Part shown: piece by piece, positions 32,147-43,850 of the stretch
How positions within the stretch are numbered: the first letter of the stretch is position 1
How the letters are laid out: each line of letters opens with the position of its first letter
Assembly (NCBI GenBank): GCA_027625915.1
Contig: JANTQA010000033.1
Location: forward strand, 3,224,001-3,288,000
DNA: 64,000 bases
Source of the DNA: Anaeramoeba flamelloides
Lineage: Eukaryota; Metamonada; Anaeramoebidae
Reading direction: 5' to 3'
Program-made: the position numbers and the translations under genes
The notes under the pieces: generated by a model
Seen by the model: the letters and a program-made list of their open reading frames with translations, nothing else
What the model was told of the DNA's origin: nothing
Databases searched by the model: none

Positions 32147-32168
32147 AAAAAAAAAAAGGGGGGGGGGG
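32147..32168 (+). repeat. poly-A followed by an 11-base poly-G run
   Basis: A run of A is followed directly by eleven G (32158-32168). G homopolymers of this length are striking in DNA this AT-rich; the only comparable run is nine G at 40494-40502. Confidence 0.95.
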
Positions 32169-33484
32169 TGAGGATCTCAAACAACTTAAAAAGTACAAAT
32201 ATTGAAAAAGTAAAAAGTCTGTCAAAAAAAAAAAAGAAGTTGTTATATTTTAATTTTATTTAATTAATTTTTTTGTAATACCTCCCTGGTTTTGGAATTT
32301 TATTTCAATCCTTTAGATTCCTGAAATAAGAATTGAAACTAAATAATTATTTTGAGACTAAAAAAAAATTTTTTTTAATTTAAACTTCTTTTTTATTTTG
32401 ATTAATATTCCAGACGAATTGATATAGTCAGTTCCAATTTGAAGATATAAGCGGTCAATGAAATTTCAAAGAAACAACAAAAACTCAAATTAAGGTGAAA
32501 AATTTAACTTCGAGTAATAATTTGCTTCAAGAAACATCGAAAATAGTGTCAAAATTCAGATTTTTTTGTATTCCATAAATGTTTTTAAAAGTGTGTTTCT
32601 TAATGGAGGAATAGATATTAATAAAATAAAAAGATAGAACTTGGTAAATAGAAGTCTATTATTATCTATAAATTTGGATTTAAGCGCGTTATATAATCAT
32701 TTTCATTTGAAAAAAAAAAATGTAAAATTATCTTCGTATAATTTTTATATATTGATATTAAGTTGAATTTTTTATTTTTTTTTATGAATCAATAAATCAT
32801 ATTGTCGTAAATTTTGAGAACAAGTATGATTTTTTAAATCAACCGAAGAAAAACTTCAAACTCAACAACAATAAAGATATTTTTCATAGAAATTATTTTT
32901 TCAAATTTACATATTTCAAAAGTTGAAAATAAAATCATAGTGAAAAATAATTCTAAACAAGAGATAATTCAATTCTTGGGAAATACCTTGTTGTCAGATT
33001 ACTGAGTATATTGTAGGTGGTTATTTATTTTTTTTTAATAGTTGATTTTCATAATGATATCTTCCTGTGAAAATTTTCCTCTTTTTACAACAAAAAAGTT
33101 AAAATTTATAAACTGAAATCAATTCTTTTTTTATGATCTAGAAATTAATATCTTAAAATAGAAGGTTGTTTTTTGACCAATTACTTGTTAGAAATGAAAG
33201 TGTTTAATCTTTTGTATTTGTTTCTCTCTTAGCTTATTTTGGTAATTGTACCTTAAGAAGTAATAATTTTTTTAATTTCAGAAAAAAAAAAAATATCTAA
33301 AGTCTGGTTCATCTTTTTTCGACTTTCTACCTAAAAAAAAAATTTTCGCTTTTTGATAAAATCAAGATATCTGACATTTGTTAAACAAATCTCAACACCA
33401 ACTTTCCCTTCATTCAAATTTACCTGACAACTAAAACAAAGTATTATTTATTTTTTACAAAATCTTGTCAATTAAAAAGTCTTT

Positions 33485-36335
33485 ATGCAACAAGAAAACG
33501 AAAAAAAACATACAGTCACCACAAAAAGTCTTGACTATGAGAGCTTCAACCAAGCTGTTAGTGATTTAAAAGTATCAATAACATTTTATAACCCAGACGA
33601 GACTTTCATAAATAAGGGTAAGTAACTTTATTTGATTCTTTTGTGTTAATTTAACAAGTATCTTTGTAACTGTATAATTTGTCTTTAAATTGATTTTTGG
33701 TTTTTTTGGCACTCTATTCCTAAACACAAAAAAGAAACAGACACACCTATAAAGGAAACAAAAAATAAAAATCTTTCACAAAACGAAAAAAAACAAAAAC
33801 AGGAAAAAGAAAAAGAAAAAGGAAAAGAAAAAGAAAACGAAAAAGAACAAGAACAAGAAAAAGATCAAGATCAAGAAAATGAAAATATGATTCTCAATGA
33901 GACAAAAAAAGTTATTGAACAAAACCAAGTAAATATGCAAAAAGAAGAAAATCAAGAAAAACAGGAAATTGAGAAGAAAAAAAAAAATAACATCTTATTC
34001 AAGCTTGATTCCAAAACAGTAAAAAACGAAAGCCCAATCAAATTATTAAAACAAAACACACTCCTCATTCTTGAGGAAATAGATATGGAAAAGAATACAA
34101 ATGATCTCGAATTTACAACAATTAAAATTAATGAGAGATCACAAGCGAAATTTAATGTAAACCACTTTATTGATCCAAACAAAAACATCAAAGAAGGTTG
34201 GTTATGGAAAAGAGGTGACACAATTAAAACGTGGAAAAAAAGATATCTTCGTTTATTTTCGAACCGTATTGAGTATTACGAAAATGTCAGTTCAGAAAAA
34301 CCGAAAGGCACAATCTATTTAAAAAATGCCAAGCCAGGAAGAACACTGATCCAAAAAAAAAGATACATTCTAACTTTGGAAACACCTGAGAGGATCTGGT
34401 TTATTGATTGTAAAGAATTAAAAAAAAGAATTGAATGGCTTTCAGAGATCACTCGAATCATTTTTTATTGTAATAAGGTAAATAATATTTTTTGAGAATT
34501 TACTAATTACACACAAATTCTTTTTTCAGTTTTGAAACAGTACTTTTTTGTTAGCTCAAGTTTACAGGTTAGTATTTTTAAATTCCTTGTCTGTGGAATT
34601 CTTCTTGGTTGGAAGTTCTATATTTGGATTTTATTTGTGGTGTTTGAAGAACAAATAGGAAATATTTTCACTTCATTTTTAATCATATTTTTTTTTAAAC
34701 AAAGTTTTCAAAGAAACCCATAATAAAAAAAGTGTCTCATTTTGATCAGACAAAAATTGTCTTTTTGGAGCTTATTGTGAATAATAATAATAATAATAAA
34801 TGTAGAAGAATACCAAGAATCTAAACTATTTTTCAAAAATCTTGTCTGGTATAATAAATTGAATATATCCCTTAGCACCCCAAATAACCTAAAAACATTT
34901 CAAACAAAAATTTTAATTTGAAGTGTTATCAAAGGATAATAAGGTATAGAATTAATAAACAATTATCTTAGAAAGAAAATTTTATAATTAAAAATTGTAT
35001 AGTTACTTAAAATAAAAAAATAACTTGAAAAAAAATTTTTCAACATTGGGATTTTTTTTTTGGTTATTGTGATTTTATTATTTTTCCAAATTTTGTCAAA
35101 ATAATTTTTTTTTTTTTTTTGAAAAGTTTGTCTAGACATCAAAAACCTCTTAGTTTTAACATTTAAAACACATCATACTTTACTGGAAATTTTTATGGGG
35201 CCCTTTGCACCCCAAAATTGCCTAAAATGCTTGATTAAATAATTTATTCATTATAAAAGTAATTATAACATCACATAGAAAATTTGTTTTATCTACTGAT
35301 TACTATTCAATATCAATATCTATATTAGATTCTAAATAATTTAAAAATAAAAAAAAATATAAATTAAATTAGAAAAAAAAATCAAATTTTTTCAACAAGA
35401 TTTTTTTTCGTTTTTTAAATGATTTGGCCAATAGTTCGAGTCAGATTAATAATTGATTTTTTTTTTTTATTTTTTACAATTTTTTAATTTTTGACTTTTT
35501 AAAATCTAGACATAAAATAAACAATATTGTTGAATTAAAGATCATATATCAGAACTTATTTGTCAAGATCTGGATTAATTTATTAAGGAAAAATCCAAAT
35601 ATAGCAAATATATTATTCAAATTTTTACCAATATCAAAATGCAATAAAAAATAATTTGGTTTCGGAGATTATTTTATTATATCGGAATAATATTTAAGAG
35701 TTATTTTTTTATTTTATTTCAAATTTAGGTATAAATATTTCATCGATTAAAAAGCAATTTATATTTGTTTTATTCCAATTTAATAAATTGAAATTATTTT
35801 ACAATTTTTTTTTTTTTTTTGATTTTCAATTATTATCTATTGCTTAAATAAAAGTTTTAGAAAATTAATCATATTAAAAATTTAATTTTGGCCTAAAGAA
35901 ATAAATTTCATTTTTCTCTTAATTAGATATTTATTGAAATTTTATCTAAAAAAAAAAATTAAATTTCAAAGTAATTTATTTTTTTATATATTTATTTTAT
36001 CAGAAAATTAGCAAAATTTTTTGGTGGTTATTATTAATAAATTAATGTGTTGAGTTTTGAATTACTATTAATGCAATAAAATTTCTGATTTAAAAAAAAA
36101 AAATAAAAATAAAAATCTTGAAAAAAAATGTAAAAATGAATAATTATTATTTTTTTTTTCAATTTCAAAAAAAAAAATCAATAACTTAACTACTTTATCT
36201 TTGAACTATTTTGACTTTTTATTATAATTAAAATCTGGATTAAATACAAATAAGAAAATTAATATATTAGTAGATCAATATCATTTTAAATCTAATTTAA
36301 AAAACTTGATTAAATTTAGGCAAATCCGGGGTGCT

Positions 36336-36372
<37 letters not shown>

Positions 36373-39300
36373 TTTAGTATTCAAGAACAATTAATTCTTA
36401 AATCTTATTAATAATTCACCTTTTAATTATTACAAATAATCTATTTTTCAAAAATATGAACTTTTTTAATAATTTTATACGAAGTGTAATGTGTGGGTTT
36501 TATCATATATTCTTTCTTTTCAAAATTTTTCAAATTTTTTGATCAGATTCATTTTTACTTATTCAAATTTTTCTTTTTCTTTTTCTTATTTTTTTTTGCA
36601 AAAGATCAAGTTGAAAAAAAAAAGATCTTCGAAAAGACAAAAAATCATTTAGAAAATTTAGTCCATGCAATATCTTTGAAAATGAATTAAATTAATAGAA
36701 AAAAATCTTCGTATTAACCTTTTTTCAGTAAAAAGTTCAGTAATAAAAAATATGTAATTCTCTTTTCAAAAATTCTTTCTCGCTTTTTTTTAGTTTTTGG
36801 TTTTATTTTTATTTATTTATTTATTAAATATCAGGTTTTTATATGTTTAGAATGATTTAAACGTGAATTATTAATCAGATTTAATTATTAGTTCTTCTTG
36901 AATACTCAAGGATATATATATATATATATATAAAACTAAAATTCAAAATCTCCCACACAGCTAAAACGTTCCAAACAATCATAATAATACAATTTCATTG
37001 AAATTGGAGATAATTTTGATTTTTGTAAAATATGAAAATAATTTTTTCATCTTTTAGTTTTTGTTTTCATTCCATTGTTTAAATTACGTAATTTGTTTCT
37101 TTTAATCAAAAATTTTTTTCAACGATTTTACTATGCTTAAGTTGAGTTCTTTAAAAAAGAAGAACTCAAATAAAATTTGTTGGTAGTATCTAACCATTTG
37201 ATCGATCAATAATTCCTAATAGAATTTAAACAAAGTTGCTAATGTATTTTTTTGTTTTGCTCTCTCCAAAATTTTTAACACATCCATGATTTATTTGTAT
37301 TGAGAATTATTTATTTATTGTTTTGTGAGTATTGTAATTTATAAAAAAGTGTTAACATTTCAATTAGTGAATGGTTCTAATTTGGTAAATCTTCTTGGAA
37401 TGATTAAATAAGTTTTTTTTTTCACAAATCGAATTTTGGTGTGTTAAAATTTTTGAATTGGGGTTTATATATATATTCAATTTATTATTTCGGGTGTGTC
37501 TCAATTTTTGAAATGGGTTTTATTTCAAAGGAACAATATGGCATTGTATTAAAAATTTAAATTTTAATTTTGTTATTTATTTTTAATTAATAATATAAAT
37601 AATATTAAATTTTCAATTATTAAAGAAATCCAAACAAAAAAAAAACATACAGTCTTTCCAAGGCTACCATAATTTTTTATATGAATCAAATTTTGATGCT
37701 GATATAGATTTTTCAAAAGTTGGATATGAGGATAAGTAAGCTCATATTGAAAAAAAATTTTCACAAATGAACTTATTTCAAAGATTTTCTTTTGATAAGA
37801 TCAAAAATATTTTCGGTATTTCAAGAGAAACTTTTAAGTGGCATCTCAACAGATTTTCCAGGTTTGAAGCAATTTAGGGATCTTAAAATTAATTTTTCTT
37901 GTATCAAAAGAAAATTTTTGAAATAAGTTCATTTGTGAAAATTTTTTTTCAATATGAGCTTACTTATCCTCATATCCAACTTTTGAAAAATCTATATCAG
38001 CATCAAAATTTGATTCATATAAAAATTCATGGTAGCCTTGGAACAGCTGTGATCAACAAATAAATTGTTCAAAATTTTATCAGGATAATTTTCAAAATAA
38101 CAAATATTAAATGTTGTTTCTCATTTAAACAATGATAGATTTTGTGAAAACATATTCAAATTTGAATCGGATAAACCTGTGAAGCTATTTTTACTAAATA
38201 ACGTAAAATATAAATTTTTGAATTTCTGTAATTACCTAAAAGAATCTTGAATCACTTACACAAGATTTTCAGTAGACGGGTTTTCAATAATGTATTAAGT
38301 GGTATGTAATAGGTATTGAAAAAAAGATTTTTTAATCAAATTTTTTGATAATAAAATAAAAGTTAAAAAAAAAAAAATTCTTTCAAAAATTAGAAAAAAT
38401 GTCATTGAATCAAAAAAAAAATTGAGAAAATCATTAAAGATGTTTTTTTCGGATTTAGAACGATAAAAAAAAAAAAAAAAAACGATTTAATTACAAACTT
38501 AGTTTGTTCTGTTCAATCTTCAAAAAACATATATAAATTTTTCACAATTTATTTGAAGTTTAAAAAAAGTATGATTACAGAATTAGAAAGGTATAAGTTA
38601 TATTGTTTAACCTTAATGTTAATTCTTTTCAAACTTAAAATTCGCTTATTTAAAAATAAAATAACTTTTTTAAAATACTAATTTGGAATAAGATGAGATA
38701 TTTATTAATCTCTATTAATTTTTTTTTTAAAATTATTAAAACCACAAAAAAAAAATAAAAAATAAAAAAAATAGAAACGTGTTCCGAAAATAATATTTGG
38801 TGAACCTTTAGAATTATCTATGCCAAGAGAAGACTCCCCTTTACCATCATTTCTAACGAATGCATTCAAATTTATTGAACAGAATTGTAAAATTTATCTA
38901 ATATTAGAATTTCTTAAATTTTTTTTTACTCATTGAAAAAATTAATTTAAGTGTAAGTAAAATAAATAACTCAAATAAACAATAAACACTAAACTAAAAA
39001 TATAAAACAACAACAAATAATAAATAGATTTACAGGTAGAAGGGATATTCCGAAAAAGTGGATCAACAAGAGAAATGGGTGTCTATCAAACAGCAATTAT
39101 GGAAGGGTTAGGGATTGACTATTCAATCGAGAACAATCCACATAATGTCACAGGTTTAATAAAAGCGTGGCTAACAAAATTGCCAGAACCGTTATTGACG
39201 TTGAAAGTTATTTTACTTTTAGAATCCAATACAGATATTGATATCGAAGTGTTAAAAAACTTTTTTAGTGAAGTGCCAATACAAAATATAAAAGTGATTG

Positions 39301-39560
39301 TTGCCTTTTTTGACTTGCTGGAAAAAATAATAGAAAATGAACAGTTTAATAAAATGGATCTTGGAAATCTTGCAATTGTTTTTGCACCCACTTTTTGTGG
39401 GAAATTATCAGATTTGGTAAAAGCCGGGTGTCGGTCTATAAATAGTATGGATATGTCAATTATCAAATATCAAATTACTTTTTTTGAAGTCTGTTATGAA
39501 TTCAGGAATTATTTACGTCATTTGCTGAAAATAAACTTTGGTGAAAATGAAAAAAAATAA
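33485..39560 (+). CDS. PH domain-RhoGAP protein, four exons, 504 aa
   Basis: This is a predicted GTPase-activating protein for Rho/Rac GTPases with a lipid- or protein-binding PH domain. Exons are 33485-33617, 33741-34477, 38775-38886 and 39028-39560; phases 1, 0 and 1 agree at every GT-AG junction. Residues 46-190 are a charged linker rich in Lys, Glu and Gln. The PH domain is about 195-288: KEGWLWKRGD, TWKKRYLRLF, and a C-terminal helix with the conserved Trp in RIEWLSEI. RhoGAP runs from about 295: FGEPL, PSFLTNAFKFIEQN, the arginine-finger motif VEGIFRKSG (Arg336), then NPHNVTGLIKAWLTKLPEPLL, and NLAIVFAPTF. The last exon starts at 39028 and not after the nearby ACAG, because only this choice keeps frame and gives the expected spacing before the arginine finger. 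The specific GTPase target is unknown. Confidence 0.9.
34869..36340. mobile_element. 1.47-kb element with CCCTTAGCACCCC ends
   Basis: The left end reads CCCTTAGCACCCCAAATAAC and the right end, reversed, reads CCCTTAGCACCCCGGATTTG. ATAT flanks both ends, and the right side continues into an AT microsatellite. A second left-type end, CCCTTTGCACCCCAAAATTG, lies inside at 35201, so this is either a nested pair or an element with a duplicated end. No coding region is apparent. Sequence just inside the left end resembles 11503-11800. Confidence 0.72.
36360..36930. repeat. copy of the TTCAAAAATTGTGAnTCAC family
   Basis: Opposed arms are seen: TTTAGTATTCAAGAACAATT on the left (36364) and TTAGTTCTTCTTGAATACTC on the right (about 36885-36905). 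Between them are GATCAGATTCATTTTTACTT, TTTTGCAAAAGATCAAG and ATATCAGGTTTTTATATG, as in 12345-12960. An AT microsatellite adjoins each side. The open frame at 36493-36690 is part of the repeat. Confidence 0.6.
36940..37500 (-). repeat. dispersed repeat, inverted copy of 24930-25460
   Basis: Read in reverse it follows 24930-25460 block for block: AACCCCAATTCAAAAATT, GAACCATTCACTAATTG, GAGAGCAAAACAAAA, TTGATCGATCAAATGG and GAACTCAACTTAAG. It is non-coding. Confidence 0.66.
37650..38049. mobile_element. 400-bp foldback MITE, copy 2
   Basis: The left end follows TA and reads CAGTCTTTCCAAGGCTACC; the right end, reversed, reads CAGCTGTTCCAAGGCTACC. Inverted arms of about 150 bp are nearly identical (for example GGATATGAGGATAAGTAAGC against its complement), more so than in the copy at 9185-9588, suggesting a younger insertion. 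The centre is about 95 bp. It is non-coding. Confidence 0.82.
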
Positions 39561-41288
39561 TTGTAATTTTTATATATATTATTATTATTATATATTAATT
39601 TATTTATTTATTTGCATTGTTATTTATATTCTTTTTTTTTAATAAATATTGGCATTTGTAAATAGGAACAAAATAATAAATATTTAATTTTTTTTTGTTG
39701 TTTCATATAAAAAATTTTGAAAAAAGGTAGAAATTAGATATTTTGTTTTTTTAAAAAAAGTTTTTTTTTAACAAAAAACTGGGGCAAACTGTTATTTTCA
39801 AAGGTGATATATTATATGATTTTACAGTGAATTATATGAATTGTTTTTGTAGATTGATTAAAATGTGACAATAATGTTTATATCCATAAAGATATAATTC
39901 ATGTTCATTTTCTATTGTTGTAAATATGTTTTCAAAAATTAATGTAATCTTCTTTCATGATTAATCATAAAAAAGGAAATAATTTATTTTTAAAAAAAAA
40001 AAGAAGATTTTTCAATTTACTTATTGTTTTTTTTTATTTTGAAGGTAAAAAAGGAGAGAAGAAGAAAAATAAGCAAATGGGTTGATCTGATTTAGTAGGT
40101 AAAGTATTGAAGAATTTAAATTTCGGTGGAAATTTAAGAGTTATTCTGGATATCAAGGATAAAAAGTCATAACTCAATTGTGTTTTGAATTATATGTCAT
40201 TAATAATGCCTTTATTGTTTGATAATTTTTAAGTTTTGTTATTTCAGGGGTACTAGGATATAATTTTATTAAAAATATCACATTTTCGTTTTGGGAAATG
40301 TCTTTTTGCTATTTATAATCCCAAGATTAAAAGAAATTTTTCTGTTTGTTATTTTTTTAAAAGACCAACTTATCACAAATAAATAATTAGGGGTATTGTG
40401 AATTTGTGTGGTAATCATTAACTTTTTTTGAAGTTATTACGCCAATCAATCCAGACAATTAACTGGTCTCTATATCCACAAATTTCCACCACTGGGGGGG
40501 GGATAATATATGAGGTTATAACATGTTTAAAAAAAATTCGTCTGATATAAACTCTATTTCCCCAAAGGGGCCTAACCAAAAATGAAAAATTCACTTTTTT
40601 TTTTAAGAATCAACCAAACTTAGATTGTTAAGAATTAATAAAAATAATAAACTTCCTATTAGACTTGAGATTCATAAATCAAATGCCTGGACAATTCATA
40701 AATTTGAAAAAAAAAATGTTAAAAAAATTTTTGGGTAGTCAATTGGAACATCTCATATGCAAAATATCTCTTTTTTTTTAGCAAATTCAAATTGTTGATA
40801 ATAAGAGTTTTTAATTGTTAATATTAATATTTTAAAAGAAAATACAATATTTCACTTTTCTAAATCTAAATTTTGAGTTTCAAACATTTTTTTTACTTTT
40901 TAAATTGAATTTTTTATATAGAAAAAGAAAAGAAAAAAAGTTAAAAATCAAAATAAAAAAATAATTCAAAATGAGAAAAAATGATTTTGATCTGAAAATT
41001 GGAAATTTATTTTGAGAAGTATAATAAATTAAACTCATTGAATGTGTTCTCTTTCTTCAATAAAATTGGTCCCCTTTAACTGAAAAGGTGTTTAGAAGTG
41101 GGGTGGTAGTTGAGTATAGCTAAATCAATAATTATTCCACTCAAAAATGACAAATTCGGACCTGATCCCATCTGTGTATTGCCAAAGGACACAAAACTAA
41201 CTTTTATGAAAAATTAATTATATATATATATATATATATATATTCTTAAGAGCATTTTTTATAGACATTGAAAGTGGCTTAAGAAGTA

Positions 41289-41946
41289 CTGTTTTCAAAA
41301 TAATCTGTGTGTGGGGGTTAATCTGTGTCTCAAAATAAAAAGTGTTTTTTTTTTTTTTGTTATAGAAGGTCTATACATTAAACAGTCAAGGAAACTGGCA
41401 ATAAAAGATATATAAATACAGTACTATTTTCTTAAATTCTATTGTTTAGTAATATATTTGAAAACCAGGGATCAAATTAGACAATTTATTTTAAAAAAAA
41501 GAATAAATTTTTTGATAAAAATTTTTATCAAAAAAAACAAAAAAATTTCATTTCCTTAAAATTGTAAAAATTATAAAAAATTTTGAACAAATTGATTCCT
41601 AATTTAAAATTTGCTCAAAACCTAAAGGAGTTTACCTTCAAAATTGATTTGAATTTTGGTATCCTTTTGGATAAAATATTAGGGTGCTACATTGGAACTA
41701 GAAAAAAAAAATAGTTCCATTTGAAAAAAACTGAGAAAATTACAAAAAGATTTTCAACAAATTTTGATTCACAATTTAAAATTACTTAAAACATCAAGGA
41801 ATTTACCTTCAAAATTGATTTGAACTTGGGTATAATACTGAGTAGTGAATTGGATGTTACATTGGAACAAGTAGTAAACCAAAAAGAATGGATTATTTTT
41901 TGAAACCCAGATTATGTATTGTTTGAATGGATTCTTTTGATCATTG
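41289..41946 (+). mobile_element. CAGTGATC-end family, copy with internal duplication
   Basis: The left end follows TA and reads CTGTTTTCAAAATAATCTG; the right end, reversed, reads CAATGATCAAAAGAATCC, next to TA. It is about 190 bp longer than the other copies because a segment containing TTTACCTTCAAAATTGATTT and GAACTTGGGTAT-like sequence is present twice (near 41632 and 41802). Confidence 0.68.
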
Positions 41947-42256
41947 TAGGTCAAAAAAAAAAAAAAAAAGGTAGTATTTTAATTTTCGATTTATTGACAA
42001 ATAAAAATATTGTAATCTATAAATTAAAAATACTACTGATAAATTCTAATAAATTACAAAAAATATTTAGTTCAATTTCTATTTTTATAAATCTTCGAAC
42101 TGTTTCTTATCAAACAGTTCATTTGTGAGCTAAGAATATTTTGAAGAACAGCTAATTTTATAGATTTTCTTATCACTTGACTTAATAAAATGCTTTATTC
42201 AACCCTTGAACATAATTATTTCAAAAAGGAAAATCAAGTAAAAATTTCCAAACATA

Positions 42257-42702
42257 CAGTGATCAAAATAATGCATGCCCAACGACTATAATCCCTGTTT
42301 CAAAATATTGTCCATCCTTTTTTTTATTCTTATACCAAGGTAACATCCAATCTACTGCCAAATAGTATATCTGAGCTCAAATCAATTTTGAAAGTAAAGG
42401 CCGGGTTATTTTCAGTGAAATTGAAATTATTCATGCAAATAGTTGAAAATTTTCCATAATATTCTCAAAATTATTGTTTTTTTTATTAATTTTTTTTATA
42501 TATTGAGATAAATTTTGTAATTTGATCCTTCATTTTTAGAATTTCTTTTTAAATAATAGAACTTTAAGAAACCAATACCTTATTTTTTTCGGGTTTATTA
42601 TTGGTTTCTTTGATTGGTTAATGTATTGGTCAACTATAACAAAAAAACACGCTTTTTATTTGGAAACACTCATTAAATTTTTTTGCAGGCTTTATTTTGA
42701 AT
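42257..42702 (-). mobile_element. CAGTGATC-end family, inverted copy
   Basis: The left end follows TA and reads CAGTGATCAAAATAATGCAT then GCCC. The far end, reversed, reads TTCAAAATAAAGCCTGC. It is colinear with the reverse complement of 4360-4825 with high similarity, and lies about 310 bp after another copy in the opposite orientation. It is non-coding. Confidence 0.75.
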
Positions 42703-43439
42703 ATAGTTAATTACAATTTATCAGTAAACACCTAAAAAATTTCAAAGTTCTTTTTTGTAATGAAAGGATAGCGTTTGTGATGTATATGAGAATTCCTTTA
42801 AGAGGAATTCATTGTTATGAGACAGATATATTCAAATAAATTTTTATAATTTTTGTTTCTTTTTTCATTATCTAAATTTTTTAACTTGGCTTGATTGAAG
42901 GTATTTTATTGGTTTTCGGGTTACAAAACTTTAAGAAATTAGTTGACGATCAAAATATTATTTGAAGTTGGCTTGTTTTAAAAGTCGATTTCTAAGATTT
43001 AAAAAAAAGGTAATTCCATTAAAAATTTGTAAAAAATATTTTGCAGTCCACAACTCTTTAAAAATCTTAGACACAAACAAAAGAAAATAGTCGATTGTGT
43101 GTTCAGAATTTGCTGCTAATGATATCCTTAATAACTGAAAATTTCCAAAGTATGTTCAAATTGTTTGACAAACCATTTACTGGTATTTGAATTTGAAATC
43201 GTACAATATTTTTACTTGATTTTTGATATTTTTCTTGAGCAAATAGAGACTTGTGAAAGAAGTAGGTTGGAATTTAAACACTTTGTTTGAAATAAGAAGT
43301 TGAAAATGAACTGAAAATTAATCCCATTTATAATTAGAATACCAACATTAAAAAAAAATCTCTCTCTTAGATACCTTACTTTATACAACGAACAAGATTA
43401 ATGATTTAAGCAAAACACTCTTGTCAAAATATCCAATTC

Positions 43440-43850
43440 AGACTTTTTTCAACATTGACTTCAAAAAGCCTCAAGTTTTTTTTTTCTCGAAGACCAATAC
43501 TTTTAATCGATCAAACAAACCAAAAAATCAAACAATAAGCCAATTTTGTATTGTTTTCTTTAATTTCTATGATTTCAAAAGGAAATTCTAAAAATAAAAG
43601 ATCAAATCTTTCAAAATTATATCTCAATATATAAAAAAAATTAATAAAAAAAACAATAATTTTAAGAATGGTAAATTTTCAACTATTTGGATTCTTAATT
43701 GAAAAATTACTGAAAACATCAAGAAATTTACCTTCAAAATTGATTTGAACTTGGATATACAGCTGAGTATTGAATTAAGTATTGTTTTTGTAACGAGTAG
43801 AGTAAAAAAGCATAGATTTTCTTTTGCGACAGTATCTTAATCACTGAGAT
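43440..43850 (+). mobile_element. CAGTGATC-end family, eroded copy
   Basis: Shared blocks are GAAGACCAATACTTTTAATC, CTAAAAATAAAAGATCAAAT and TTTACCTTCAAAATTGATTT. The right end near TTAATCACTG is recognisable; the left end is not. Confidence 0.55.

Larger units (their letters stand above)
29555..33484. other. divergent spacer between NDC80 and PH-RhoGAP
   Basis: Both genes read away from this 3.9-kb region, so promoters for each must lie at its edges; no motif stands out against the AT background. It contains one end of the CTGTTAATTG family (TTTTCATTCAGCTTTCC near 29830), a dispersed repeat (about 30080-30700) and a poly-A/poly-G run (32147-32168). No gene is supported. Confidence 0.6.
34478..38774 (+). 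other. PH-RhoGAP intron 2, 4297 nt
   Basis: The donor is GTAAAT and the acceptor is AATAG. It falls exactly between the PH and RhoGAP domains in phase 0. It contains a 1.5-kb CCCTTAGCACCCC element (34869-36340), two dispersed repeats (36360-36930 and 36940-37500) and a 400-bp foldback (37650-38049). Undetected small exons are possible, but the two domains join cleanly without any. Confidence 0.8.

Noticed and set aside
37573-37764. 63-aa minus-strand frame
   Set aside because: It lies across the left arm of the foldback MITE at 37650-38049 and is not kept in the copy at 9185-9588.
39030-39034. Splice acceptor TTTACAG just before the VEGIFRKSG codons of the RhoGAP exon
   Set aside because: It would put the join out of frame with the phase-1 donor at 38887. 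The acceptor AATAG ending at 39027 keeps frame and restores the YLQ residues expected before VEGIF.
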